Assembly: GCA_934899185.1 (NCBI GenBank)
Contig: CAKXYI010000002.1
Location: 186,001-250,000, forward strand
DNA from: an uncultured Lachnospiraceae bacterium
GTDB lineage: Bacteria; Bacillota; Clostridia; Lachnospirales; Lachnospiraceae
Length of the DNA stretch: 64,000 nt
Direction: 5' to 3'
Shown one piece after another: positions 33,291-41,709 of this stretch. The translations under genes were made by a program, and so were the position numbers. The stretch's first letter is position 1. The number at the start of each line of letters is the position of its first letter. Below the pieces are notes generated by a model that did not search any database, was not told the DNA's origin, and saw nothing but the letters and a program-made list of their open reading frames with translations.

Positions 33291-34793
33291 ATGTTACAAG
33301 AAAGTATTAAAAAGTTGGTACAATATGGCATCAACACAGGCTTGACCCCGGAGTGCGAGCGCATTTACACGACCAACCTGCTTTTGGATGTCATGAAGGA
33401 GGATGAGTATACGGATCCGGATTGTGATATGTCCGACATTGTATTGGAGGATGTCTTAAAAGATCTTTTGGATGCGGCAGTAGAAAAGGGACTGATCGAG
33501 GATAGCGTTGTTTACCGCGACCTTTTTGACACACGTCTGATGAATTGTCTGATGCCACGTCCGGCGACTGTGCAGGCAAAATTTGCCGAGGAGTACAAAA
33601 AGTCACCACAGGCAGCCACAGACTATTTCTTTAAACTCAGTCAGGACAGTGATTATATCCGTCGTTACCGTGTAAAGAAAGATAAGAAGTGGACTGTGGA
33701 TACCCAGTACGGCACTCTGGATATCACCATCAATCTTTCCAAGCCGGAAAAGGATCCAAAGGCAATCGCGGCAGCCAAAAATGCCAAGCAGTCTTCTTAT
33801 CCAAAATGCCTGCTTTGCATAGAAAATGAGGGCTATGCAGGACGCGCCAATCATCCTGCCAGAGAGAACCACCGTATCATCCCGCTGACCATGAACGGCA
33901 GCAGATGGGGATTTCAGTATTCTCCATATGTGTATTACAATGAGCACTGCATCGTTTTCAACGGTCAGCATACACCGATGAAGATTGAGCGGGCAACTTT
34001 TGTGAAATTGTTTGATTTTGTAAAGACATTTCCACATTACTTCTTAGGCTCCAATGCAGACCTTCCAATCGTAGGTGGATCCATTCTCAGCCACGACCAT
34101 TTCCAGGGCGGTCACTATACCTTTGCTATGGAAAAGGCACCGATCATCGAAGAATTTACGGTAAAAGGATTTGAAGATGTCAAGGCCGGCATTGTAAAAT
34201 GGCCGCTTTCTGTGATACGACTTTCCTGCAAGGATGAAAAGCGTATCATTGATCTGGCAGATCACATCTTAGGGTGCTGGAGAACTTATACCGACGAAGA
34301 TGCTTTCGTTTATGCCGAGACTAACGGAGAACTACATAATACGATCACACCGATCGCCAGAAAACGCGGCGATATGTTTGAACTGGATCTGGCTCTGCGC
34401 AATAACATTACGACAGAAGAACATCCGCTTGGGGTTTATCATCCGCATGCCAAACTGCATCATATCAAAAAAGAAAATATCGGTCTGATTGAAGTCATGG
34501 GGCTTGCTGTGCTTCCTTCCCGTCTGAAAGGGGAAATGGAAGCCCTTGCAGATGCAATCGTAAACGGTAAGGATATCCGTGCAGATGAGACTTTGGAAAA
34601 ACATGCAGAATGGGTAGATGAATTTACCGCTGCATATGAGAAGCAGGGCATTAATATTGATGCGACCAATGTCGAGGGCATTTTGGAACAGGAAGTTGGC
34701 AAGGTCTTCTGTCAGGTTCTGGAAGATGCCGGTGTCTTCAAATGTGATGAAAAAGGACTGGAAGAATTCCGCAGATTTATTGCTGTCCTCTAG
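33291..34793 (+). CDS. galT: UDP-glucose-hexose-1-phosphate uridylyltransferase, class II
   Basis: 500 aa. Typical of the long GalT of Gram-positive bacteria: NRHIIPL-like segment (ENHRIIPLTMNGSRWGFQYSPY), GSILSHDHFQGGHYTFAMEKAP (active-site region) and HNTITPIARKRGDMFELDLALRNN. It exchanges UMP between UDP-glucose and galactose-1-phosphate in the Leloir pathway. The RBS AAGGAGGAGG is strong. No galK or galE in this window, but two galactosidases lie at 36 and 41 kb. The structured element at 33107 lies in its leader. Confidence 0.93.
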   Translation: MLQESIKKLVQYGINTGLTPECERIYTTNLLLDVMKEDEYTDPDCDMSDIVLEDVLKDLLDAAVEKGLIEDSVVYRDLFDTRLMNCLMPRPATVQAKFAEEYKKSPQAATDYFFKLSQDSDYIRRYRVKKDKKWTVDTQYGTLDITINLSKPEKDPKAIAAAKNAKQSSYPKCLLCIENEGYAGRANHPARENHRIIPLTMNGSRWGFQYSPYVYYNEHCIVFNGQHTPMKIERATFVKLFDFVKTFPHYFLGSNADLPIVGGSILSHDHFQGGHYTFAMEKAPIIEEFTVKGFEDVKAGIVKWPLSVIRLSCKDEKRIIDLADHILGCWRTYTDEDAFVYAETNGELHNTITPIARKRGDMFELDLALRNNITTEEHPLGVYHPHAKLHHIKKENIGLIEVMGLAVLPSRLKGEMEALADAIVNGKDIRADETLEKHAEWVDEFTAAYEKQGINIDATNVEGILEQEVGKVFCQVLEDAGVFKCDEKGLEEFRRFIAVL

Positions 34794-34808
34794 GATAGAG
34801 CGAGTAGA

Positions 34809-34847
34809 GCGAGGGACGTTCCTTTTGTCACAAGGAACGTCCCTCGC
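34809..34847. repeat. Dispersed palindromic repeat, copy 2 (perfect hairpin)
   Basis: 16-bp perfect stem (34809-34824 with 34832-34847), loop TTGTCAC. The best-preserved member of the GGGACGTTCC family; followed by an A-run, so on the minus strand it looks like a T-run preceding a hairpin. Confidence 0.8.
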
Positions 34848-34857
34848 GCAAAAAAAT

Positions 34858-34880
34858 AGACCTGGCGATCTGCCGGGTCT
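34858..34880 (+). terminator. Possible terminator after galT
   Basis: AGACCTGGC (34858-34866) pairs with GCCGGGTCT (34872-34880); a short T-rich TCTTAGGTTT follows. Confidence 0.5.
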
Positions 34881-34931
34881 TCTTAGGTTTATCAGATGAA
34901 CGGCTTGCGCCGATTGTTTTCTAAAGTGGGT

Positions 34932-34961
34932 GCTTTTGGTAAATTACATATTACCAAAAGC
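34932..34961 (-). terminator. Terminator of the small-protein pair
   Basis: Perfect 11-bp stem GCTTTTGGTAA/TTACCAAAAGC. On the minus strand it overlaps the last codons and stop of the 39-aa gene. Confidence 0.65.
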
Positions 34962-35063
34962 ATACTTGAAGAATGATACTGCTTCCTCGCCGTTCTTTTC
35001 CTGTGCCTCTACATACTTATTGTAGTTGTAAACTACATATCCAAGACTATTTGAGAATTCCAT
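34944..35063 (-). CDS. Small protein B of a tandem paralogous pair (39 aa)
   Basis: 39 aa. MEFSNSLGYVVYNYNKYVEA then QEKNGEEAVSFFKYAFGNM. AAAGGAG lies 8-9 bases before the ATG. It is paralogous to the 40-aa protein encoded upstream: both share YNKY, then NG, VS, K(F/Y)AFG at the same spacing. No Cys, no signal peptide, no leader-peptide GG motif. Amphipathic, with aromatic residues at regular spacing. No family recognised. Confidence 0.75.
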   Translation of the reverse strand: MEFSNSLGYVVYNYNKYVEAQEKNGEEAVSFFKYAFGNM

Positions 35064-35131
35064 AATTCATATCTCCTTTCAAATCATGCTTTTAAAATTT
35101 AATCAAATCATACTGTTGCTTTTTGTATCTC

Positions 35132-35254
35132 TTAGAACTGTCCGAAAGCAAATTTTAAGAGTGATACTGGCTGCTGACCATTTGCGCTTGTTTCATTAGC
35201 GTATTTGTTGTACTCACTAAAGAGTTTGCCGAAAGCATCAAATTCGTTGTACAT
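35132..35254 (-). CDS. Small protein A of a tandem paralogous pair (40 aa)
   Basis: 40 aa. MYNEFDAFGKLFSEYNKYAN then ETSANGQQPVSLLKFAFGQF. AAAAGGAGATG just upstream gives a strong RBS. It is transcribed from TTGACA-N17-TATAGT at 35311-35339 and followed by its paralogue 68 bases later. The C-terminal 27 residues are the conserved part of the pair. It could be a signalling, antimicrobial or regulatory small protein; nothing in the neighbourhood (TetR gene, galactosidase operon, galT) decides this. Confidence 0.75.
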   Translation of the reverse strand: MYNEFDAFGKLFSEYNKYANETSANGQQPVSLLKFAFGQF

Positions 35255-35286
35255 ATCTGTCATCTCCTTTTGTTTTTTATTTTTCA

Positions 35287-35339
35287 AAGGTCATTTCCTT
35301 TGATGACCTTACTATAGCACTGGCTATGGGGAATGTCAA
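35287..35339 (-). promoter_or_regulatory. Strong promoter and operator-like repeat for the small-protein pair
   Basis: On the minus strand TTGACA (35339-35334), 17-base spacer, TATAGT (35316-35311). AAGGTCAT-N8-ATGACCTT (35310-35287) begins immediately after the -10 and spans the expected start site, a good place for a repressor. Confidence 0.75.
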
Positions 35340-35595
35340 CAAAAACATTATGATAAATTTGTGTAATATGCATAAAAATAGGACGATTTACGAGCAAAAT
35401 AACAAAGGAAGGAGAAAATACTATAGTAAAACTGCACAATACCAATGTGTATAAATTGTGCATAAATACAATATTGATTACAGAAAGATGGGGGACTGTG
35501 AAAAAGAAAACGAGGAATTCGTACATTTTGCATAAAAATTTAGTCTTTGAAATAATTGCCAAAAAAGGGGGAATAAATTTGTCATATATGCTATG

Positions 35596-35665
35596 TTGCG
35601 GTAGGAGAAGACCGGTGTTACAATATAGGAAACGAAGAAACTGATTTTAGTTTTCTGGTTTCCTA
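35596..35665 (+). promoter_or_regulatory. TetR-gene promoter with autoregulatory palindrome
   Basis: TTGCGG (35596-35601), 17-base spacer, TACAAT (35619-35624). Just downstream TAGGAAAC (35626-35633) pairs with GTTTCCTA (35658-35665), spanning the start site: a probable TetR operator. Confidence 0.6.
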
Positions 35666-35688
35666 AAGAGGAAAAGGGAGGACACGGG

Positions 35689-36246
35689 ATGGAGAAACGT
35701 ATTATAGAAGGTGCTTTACATATTGTAGAAAAGCAGGGAGTGAAATTTACCATGGACGAGTTGGCATCGGAACTCGGCATGAGCAAGAAAACGATCTATA
35801 CCGTTTTTCGCGACAAGAACGAACTTTTGATAGCAATGGTCGATTACGTCTTTGATTATATTAAGGAAAGCGAAGCCTTGGTCATGGAGGATAAGCACTT
35901 GTCCTTATTACAAAAGATCCGCAAGATCTTAGGTGTGATGCCGGAGAATTATACGGATTTTGATTTCACCCAGTTTTATGTTTTGCGCGATAAGCACCCG
36001 GAAGTCTATGAACGTGTCAGACAGCGTTTGGAGAGCGGCTGGGAGATGACCAATCGCTTATTGGAACAGGGCGTCGAGGAAGGACTGATCCGTCCGATCG
36101 ATTTCCGCGTTTTTCAATTAGTATTTGAGTCTGCGGTGGAACGCTTCATTATGGGGGACGAACTCGAGCGTGAGGAGATCGACTACATGGAAGCCTTAGA
36201 AGAACTTGTGACCATCATGGTCGATGGTATTGTGGTACATAAATAG
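35689..36246 (+). CDS. TetR/AcrR-family transcriptional repressor
   Basis: 185 aa. The N-terminal HTH (about residues 5-45: ALHIVEKQGVKFTMDELASELGMSKKTIYTVF) is typical of TetR. The ligand-binding domain is helical and acidic. RBS GGGAGG precedes the ATG. It is 15 bases from the GH2 gene and is probably the first gene of the galactosidase operon, controlling it and itself through the palindrome at 35626-35665. The inducer is presumably the glycoside or a derivative, which is inference. Confidence 0.88.
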   Translation: MEKRIIEGALHIVEKQGVKFTMDELASELGMSKKTIYTVFRDKNELLIAMVDYVFDYIKESEALVMEDKHLSLLQKIRKILGVMPENYTDFDFTQFYVLRDKHPEVYERVRQRLESGWEMTNRLLEQGVEEGLIRPIDFRVFQLVFESAVERFIMGDELEREEIDYMEALEELVTIMVDGIVVHK

Positions 36247-36261
36247 AAAGAGGTGGCAAAT

Positions 36262-38706
36262 ATGAAAGATCGCATCTATTTGATGAGAGACTGGTTTTTT
36301 ACCGAAGAATTTACAGAGGACATGATTGCTGACACCATGGATGTCTCCCTGACACAGACTGTTTCCTTGCCACACACCTGTAAGGAAACACCTTTTCATT
36401 ATTTTGATGAGCATACCTATCAGATGGTATCCTGCTATCAAAAGATCTTATACGCACCGGAAGGCTGGCAGGGCAAACGCCTGCTTTTGACTTTTGAGGC
36501 GGTAGGACATGAGGCAGAGGTTTATGTCAATGGCAAAAAGATGGCAGAACACCATTGTGGTTATACCGCCTTTACGATCGACATATCAGAAACCTTGAAC
36601 TATGGCGCAGACAATCTTTTGACGGTGCGGGTAGACTCCAATGAGACGCTGGATCAGCCGCCGTTTGGATTTGTGATCGACTATATGACTTATGGCGGTA
36701 TTTATCGTGATGTTTATCTGGAAGTAAAGAATCCTATTTATATAGAAGATATTTTCTTAAAACCAAAGTTTGCAGAGACTGTGACGACCAAGGGCATGGA
36801 TGCAAAGGCAATCGCAAAGATGCAGGTATCCGGTATCTTGGCATCGGAAGTTACTTATTCGAATCAAGCACAGGAAGCAATCAGTGCCGGTCAGGTCGGC
36901 ATCCGTCAGATCGTGGATGATCAGGTCGTTTTGGAAACTCCGATTGCAACGACATCCTTTAGCACATCGGTTGCGGATGTCATGCTCTGGGACATCGAAA
37001 GCCCAAAGGTCTATGAGGTTACCACTCAGTTGCTTTATCGGGGGCAGGTCGTGGACGAAAAGAAGGTTACGATCGGATTTCGAGAAGCACTATTTAAAAA
37101 AGACGGCTTTTATTTAAATGGCAGAAAGGTTAAGATCCGTGGTCTGAACCGCCATCAATCTTATGCCTATGTTGGCTATGCTATGCCGGCATCCATGCAG
37201 CGGCTGGATGCCAAGATCCTAAAGGAGGAACTTGCACTCAATGCTGTGCGTACGTCACACTATCCGCAGTCACACTACTTTATGGATGCCTGCGACAGAC
37301 TGGGACTTTTGGTCTTTACAGAGATGCCGGGCTGGCAGCATATCGGTGGTCAGGCTTGGCAGGATCAGGCAGTGGAAAATGTCAAAGACATGATTGTGCA
37401 GTACCGCAATCATCCGTCCATTATCCTTTGGGGTGTACGTATCAACGAGTCGCAGGATAATGATGCTTTTTATGAGAGGACCAATGCTACGGCACATGCA
37501 TTGGATGATACGAGACAGACCGGCGGTGTCCGTGTTATAAAAAAGAGTCATCTTCTGGAGGATGTCTACACATACAACGATTTTGTCCATAGTGGTGCCA
37601 ATGCCGGTTGTGAGCCAAAGAAAAATGTCACTTCTGATGCAGAAAAGCCATATCTGATCACAGAGTACAATGGACACATGTATCCGACCAAAATGTTTGA
37701 TTGGGAAGAGCACAGACGCGAGCATATGATCCGCCATGCGAATGTCCTTGATGCCGTTGCAGGACAGGAGGATATCGCAGGTTCCTTTGGCTGGTGCATG
37801 TTTGACTACAACACCCATAAGGACTTTGGCAGCGGAGACCGCATCTGTTATCACGGCGTTTTGGATATGTTCCGAAATCCAAAACCGGCAGCCGCCATCT
37901 ATGCAAGTCAGGAAGATAAAAATCCGGTACTAGAATTGTCTTCGACCATGGATATTGGCGAGCATCCGGCTTGTAACCGAGGCGATACCTATCTGATCTC
38001 CAATGCAGACAGTGTGCGGATGTATAAGAATAACATCCTGGTCAAGGAATACAGGCAGACGGATTCCAAGTATCAGAATTTAAAACATGGGCCGATCCTG
38101 ATCGATGATTATGTGGGGGATGCCATTGCAAAAGAAGAAGGATATTCCAAGAGGCAGGCAAAGATCGTCAAGGATTGTATGAACCATGTGGCAATGCATG
38201 GTATGCAGATCACGCCCAAACTTGTCTGGAATGTTTTTCAGTTGTTCTGTATCTATCATATGAATCCAAACGATGCGGCAGGTCTCTACAATAAATATGT
38301 AGGCGATTGGGGTGGCGAGTCCAAACAGTATCGCTTTGACGCAATCAAGGATGGCAAGGTTGTCCGATCCCTGATCAAGGCACCGATGAAAAAAGAATCT
38401 TTGGCAGTGAGCCTGTCATCAACGACACTGGTGGAAGATGTTACCTATGATGTTATAGAGGCACGCGTGCGAGCCGTCGATGAATATGGCAATCAACTTT
38501 ATTATATGCAGGAAGCACTTTCTGTCACAACGAGCGGTCCGGTCGAACTGATCGGTCCCAATGCAGTACCGCTTCGCGGAGGAGCCACAGGGCTTTATAT
38601 AAAATCCATGGGGAAACCGGGAGAAGCATCTGTCACGATAGAGTGCGCAGGCTTGGAGCCGGTCACGATCAAATTAGAAGTTCAAAGTTCAAGGAAGGAT
38701 AATTAA
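36262..38706 (+). CDS. Glycoside hydrolase family 2 (beta-galactosidase/beta-glucuronidase-like)
   Basis: 814 aa, no signal peptide, so cytosolic. The order is a sugar-binding jelly roll (about 1-165), Ig-like domain (about 170-275), TIM barrel (about 280-560) and C-terminal beta domains. RGLNRHQSYAYVGYAMP, NAVRTSHYPQSHYFMD, the acid/base Glu in LWGVRINESQD and the nucleophile Glu in PYLITEYNGHMYP are visible. ATG 36262 follows AGAGGTGG; the upstream GTG is part of the RBS. It sits with an alpha-galactosidase and a GPH importer, so it probably removes a beta-galactosyl residue. Confidence 0.88.
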   Translation: MKDRIYLMRDWFFTEEFTEDMIADTMDVSLTQTVSLPHTCKETPFHYFDEHTYQMVSCYQKILYAPEGWQGKRLLLTFEAVGHEAEVYVNGKKMAEHHCGYTAFTIDISETLNYGADNLLTVRVDSNETLDQPPFGFVIDYMTYGGIYRDVYLEVKNPIYIEDIFLKPKFAETVTTKGMDAKAIAKMQVSGILASEVTYSNQAQEAISAGQVGIRQIVDDQVVLETPIATTSFSTSVADVMLWDIESPKVYEVTTQLLYRGQVVDEKKVTIGFREALFKKDGFYLNGRKVKIRGLNRHQSYAYVGYAMPASMQRLDAKILKEELALNAVRTSHYPQSHYFMDACDRLGLLVFTEMPGWQHIGGQAWQDQAVENVKDMIVQYRNHPSIILWGVRINESQDNDAFYERTNATAHALDDTRQTGGVRVIKKSHLLEDVYTYNDFVHSGANAGCEPKKNVTSDAEKPYLITEYNGHMYPTKMFDWEEHRREHMIRHANVLDAVAGQEDIAGSFGWCMFDYNTHKDFGSGDRICYHGVLDMFRNPKPAAAIYASQEDKNPVLELSSTMDIGEHPACNRGDTYLISNADSVRMYKNNILVKEYRQTDSKYQNLKHGPILIDDYVGDAIAKEEGYSKRQAKIVKDCMNHVAMHGMQITPKLVWNVFQLFCIYHMNPNDAAGLYNKYVGDWGGESKQYRFDAIKDGKVVRSLIKAPMKKESLAVSLSSTTLVEDVTYDVIEARVRAVDEYGNQLYYMQEALSVTTSGPVELIGPNAVPLRGGATGLYIKSMGKPGEASVTIECAGLEPVTIKLEVQSSRKDN

Positions 38707-38707
38707 T

Positions 38708-40177
38708 ATGGAAGAAAAATCGAAAGTAATCTTTGGAAATGTCATGAGCGACAAGGTCTACAAGAACGCTGTCAAATCCAAGAAAAAATTTATCAAGAAG
38801 TTTGGAGATGACTCCAATGTAGATTACCCGATCTACATTCAGAAGAATGAGCACATCGGCGATTCACTTGGTGTCTATGACATCCTTTTAAAAAAGGGAG
38901 ACAGCCCGGAAAAATTTGACCATGAAAAGGGTATTATTGTTGGAAATATTCGTATGGGGTTCGGTCATTACCGCATTTCCATGGCAATGGCATCCGCTGC
39001 AAAAGCCATGGGTTATACTCCATACTGGATGGATCTCAACGGCTATCCACAGACTACTTGTACCAAGGTTATCAGTGCACAGAATGATCTCTATTCTTTG
39101 GGCTCTCGCCTTTCAAAAAATGCACTCTTTAACAAACTGGTCTGGGAACCGACCAACTATGAGACCTTCCGTCAGTTGAAGTACAATGCATCTGATCAGA
39201 AGAATGCAGAACTGATGGCTCCGGTTTACCGTAATGTGCCAAAGGATATCCCGGTGATCGGTACACACGTATGGCCGGCACAGGCAGCCATTCATGCAGG
39301 CATGAAAAATGTTGTCAATGCCATTCCGGATAACTGGCCAATGGCACTGCATTTTGCAGAGGGAAGCGTGCATACCATCCAGTGTAAAAATGCATACATG
39401 GGCTACCGTATCTGTAACGGCATGAATGGCGACGAGGTCTGCAAGGCAATGCCAAATGAAGATCTGGTTTACACCGGACATTATATTGATCATGAACTGG
39501 TATCCAATATCGAGGCAGATTGCGATGCGAGAATGGCAAGAAAGGTAAAGGGAGCACCAATGCGTTTCCTTCTTACCATCGGTGGCGCAGGCGCACAGAA
39601 AGAGATTTTTGCCGCCATTATCAAATACCTGCTTCCAATGATCAAGGATAACAAGGCAGCCCTTTATGTTAATGTCGGAGATTACAAGAATGTCTGGGAT
39701 GATCTTTCAAAAGAGATCCCGGAAATGGCAGGCGTAGCAACCGAGCACTTTAATGAGTTCGAGGCAACAACAAAGTTTGCGGAAGAAGCACTGACCGGTG
39801 AGGTGACAGGTATCCATGCTTTCTATCATGAAAATATTTTTGAAGCCGTATATTGTACCAACCTTTTGATGCGCAGTGCGGATGTGCTTGTGACAAAGCC
39901 AAGTGAACTTGCTTTTTATCCGGTGCCAAAACTCTTTATCAAGCGTGTCGGAAAGCATGAAATGTGGGGAGCCATCCATTCCGCAGAGATGGGAGACGGA
40001 ACACTAGAATGTCGCGATATCCCACACACTTTGCAGATGATCGACATTTTTATGAAAGATGACAAACTGCTGGGAGAAATGTGCGACAGTATCAAGTTGA
40101 ACAAGTCCGTTGGTCTTTATGACGGTGCATATAAAGTGGTAGAGATCGCTATGGGCTTAAAAGAGAAGAATAAATAA
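38708..40177 (+). CDS. GT-B-like protein of unknown function (MGDG synthase/MurG-like fold suspected)
   Basis: 489 aa, cytosolic. It has GNIRMGFGHYRISMAMASAA near residue 80, a glycine-rich LLTIGGAGAQKEIF at about 280, and ADVLVTKPSELAFYPVPKLFI at about 395. This is the general layout of GT-B glycosyltransferases of the MurG/monogalactosyldiacylglycerol synthase type, where a glycine-rich loop starts each Rossmann domain and a VTKP(G/S) loop precedes the donor site. I cannot name the reaction. It lies 1 base after the GH2 stop, so coupled translation in the same operon is likely. In a degradative operon it could act as a phosphorylase or in a scavenging step. Confidence 0.6.
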   Translation: MEEKSKVIFGNVMSDKVYKNAVKSKKKFIKKFGDDSNVDYPIYIQKNEHIGDSLGVYDILLKKGDSPEKFDHEKGIIVGNIRMGFGHYRISMAMASAAKAMGYTPYWMDLNGYPQTTCTKVISAQNDLYSLGSRLSKNALFNKLVWEPTNYETFRQLKYNASDQKNAELMAPVYRNVPKDIPVIGTHVWPAQAAIHAGMKNVVNAIPDNWPMALHFAEGSVHTIQCKNAYMGYRICNGMNGDEVCKAMPNEDLVYTGHYIDHELVSNIEADCDARMARKVKGAPMRFLLTIGGAGAQKEIFAAIIKYLLPMIKDNKAALYVNVGDYKNVWDDLSKEIPEMAGVATEHFNEFEATTKFAEEALTGEVTGIHAFYHENIFEAVYCTNLLMRSADVLVTKPSELAFYPVPKLFIKRVGKHEMWGAIHSAEMGDGTLECRDIPHTLQMIDIFMKDDKLLGEMCDSIKLNKSVGLYDGAYKVVEIAMGLKEKNK

Positions 40178-40206
40178 TTAAAGGGGTTTTTAAGGAGGTT
40201 TCTAAA

Positions 40207-41619
40207 ATGGAAGAAAAGAAGAAATTGAATGGCAAAGAGAAATTTGCCTACGGTATTGGTGCCGTTGGAAAAGACATGGTCTATATGTTGTCTGCGTCTT
40301 ATATTTCCATCTATTTTTTGGATGTTATGGGAATCAGCGCAGCTGCGATCGCCGTTCTTTTGATGGTAGCGCGTGTATTTGATGCTTTTAACGATCCGAT
40401 CATGGGGGTTATCGTAGCAAAGACCAAGACAAAATGGGGTAAGTTCCGTCCGTGGCTCTTGATCGGTACCATCACAAATGCAGTGATCCTGTACCTGATG
40501 TTTTCTATTCCACCGGAATTAGATGGCGCAGGACTGGTTGCCTATGCATCTGTTACTTACATCCTCTGGGGAATGACCTATACTATGATGGATATTCCAT
40601 ATTGGTCAATGGTACCTGCTTTTACAGAGTCAGGTAAGGAAAGAGAGAGTTTATCTGCTTTTGCCCGTTCTTGTGCAGGCGTAGGTTCAGCCCTCATTTC
40701 CATTATCACGGTTATGAGTGTTGCTGCTCTTGGTAAAATGTGTGGCGGAACCACAGACAATGAGATTAACCGTTTGGGCTATAGCAAGTTCGCCCTTATC
40801 ATTGCTGTACTGTTTGTGATCTTTATCTGCATCACATGTTTCTGCATCAAAGAAAAATCAACTGTTGATATGAAGGCTGCTTCTATCAAGGATATGTTCA
40901 AGGCTTTGGTACAAAACGATCAGGCAATGACGGTCGTTGTTGCGATCGTTATGATCAACACAGCACTTTATATTACACAGCAGCTTGTTTACTTCTTCTT
41001 GAAATATGATTTTAGCCCAAATTCATATCAGAGCGACTTTACCTTATTTAATATGGTAGGCGGCGGATTCCAGATTCTTGCCATGATGTTGTTCTTCCCA
41101 CTTTTAAGAAAGTTCATGGATACGGTCAAGATCTTCTATACTTGTTTTGGTATGGCAATCGTTGGTTACATTATTATCATTGTTGTTTCTCTTGCAGGCG
41201 CAACCAATGTGGCATGGCTTTTGATCCCGGCAGCACTCATCATGTCTGCGGTAGGTGTGTTAAATGTTATTATCACGATCTTCCTGGCAAACACAGTAGA
41301 TTACGGTGAATTAAAAAATCACAGAAGAGATGAATCCGTTATCTTCTCTATGCAGACATTCGTCGTAAAACTTGCTTCCGGTATTGCCGGTTTCGTATCT
41401 TCCATGGTACTTTACATCTTCCATATCAGCAGTGATAAGGAAGCGGTTGTCGTAAAACCGATCGAAGCAAGTTCCAGAATGGGCTTACGTTTTTCCATGA
41501 CTTTGATCCCGATCATTGTTCTGGTCATCGGCGCAGTTATATTTGCCAAGAAGTATATCCTGACAGATAAGAAGATGGATGAGATCACTGCAGAATTACA
41601 TGGCAGAAAAGAAGCATAA
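40207..41619 (+). CDS. GPH-family glycoside:cation symporter
   Basis: 470 aa, about 12 hydrophobic segments. GKEKFAYGIGAVGKDMVYM start and ARVFDAFNDPIMGVIVAKTKTKWGKFRPW loop, the MelB-type cation/sugar motif. Separate from the symporter at 26286 and better matched to the operon's galactosidases. TAAGGAGG supports the start. Probably imports the galactoside cleaved by the neighbouring GH2 and GH36 enzymes. Confidence 0.9.
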   Translation: MEEKKKLNGKEKFAYGIGAVGKDMVYMLSASYISIYFLDVMGISAAAIAVLLMVARVFDAFNDPIMGVIVAKTKTKWGKFRPWLLIGTITNAVILYLMFSIPPELDGAGLVAYASVTYILWGMTYTMMDIPYWSMVPAFTESGKERESLSAFARSCAGVGSALISIITVMSVAALGKMCGGTTDNEINRLGYSKFALIIAVLFVIFICITCFCIKEKSTVDMKAASIKDMFKALVQNDQAMTVVVAIVMINTALYITQQLVYFFLKYDFSPNSYQSDFTLFNMVGGGFQILAMMLFFPLLRKFMDTVKIFYTCFGMAIVGYIIIIVVSLAGATNVAWLLIPAALIMSAVGVLNVIITIFLANTVDYGELKNHRRDESVIFSMQTFVVKLASGIAGFVSSMVLYIFHISSDKEAVVVKPIEASSRMGLRFSMTLIPIIVLVIGAVIFAKKYILTDKKMDEITAELHGRKEA

Positions 41620-41644
41620 AAACAATTAAATTTTGCAATCTGAG

Positions 41645-41679
41645 CGGCTTTCCTATTATAATGATAGGAGAGTCGTTTT
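41645..41679 (+). terminator. Attenuator-like hairpin between symporter and alpha-galactosidase
   Basis: 12-bp stem with G-T pairs (41645-41656 with 41664-41675) followed by TTTT. It may lower expression of the downstream gene relative to upstream. Confidence 0.55.
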
Positions 41680-41709
41680 GGACTAAAAGGATTAGGAGGT
41701 AAGAGAACT

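Larger units (their letters stand above)
35255..35688. other. 434-base intergenic region
   Basis: Holds the small-protein promoter on the left and the TetR promoter and operator on the right. The AT-rich middle (35345-35590) contains three TGCATAAA boxes at 35369, 35459 and 35529, all in the same orientation, and no convincing gene. Confidence 0.6.

Noticed and set aside
35447-35644. 65-aa plus-strand frame before the TetR gene
   Set aside because: AT-rich, basic, no RBS, overlaps the TetR promoter and operator.
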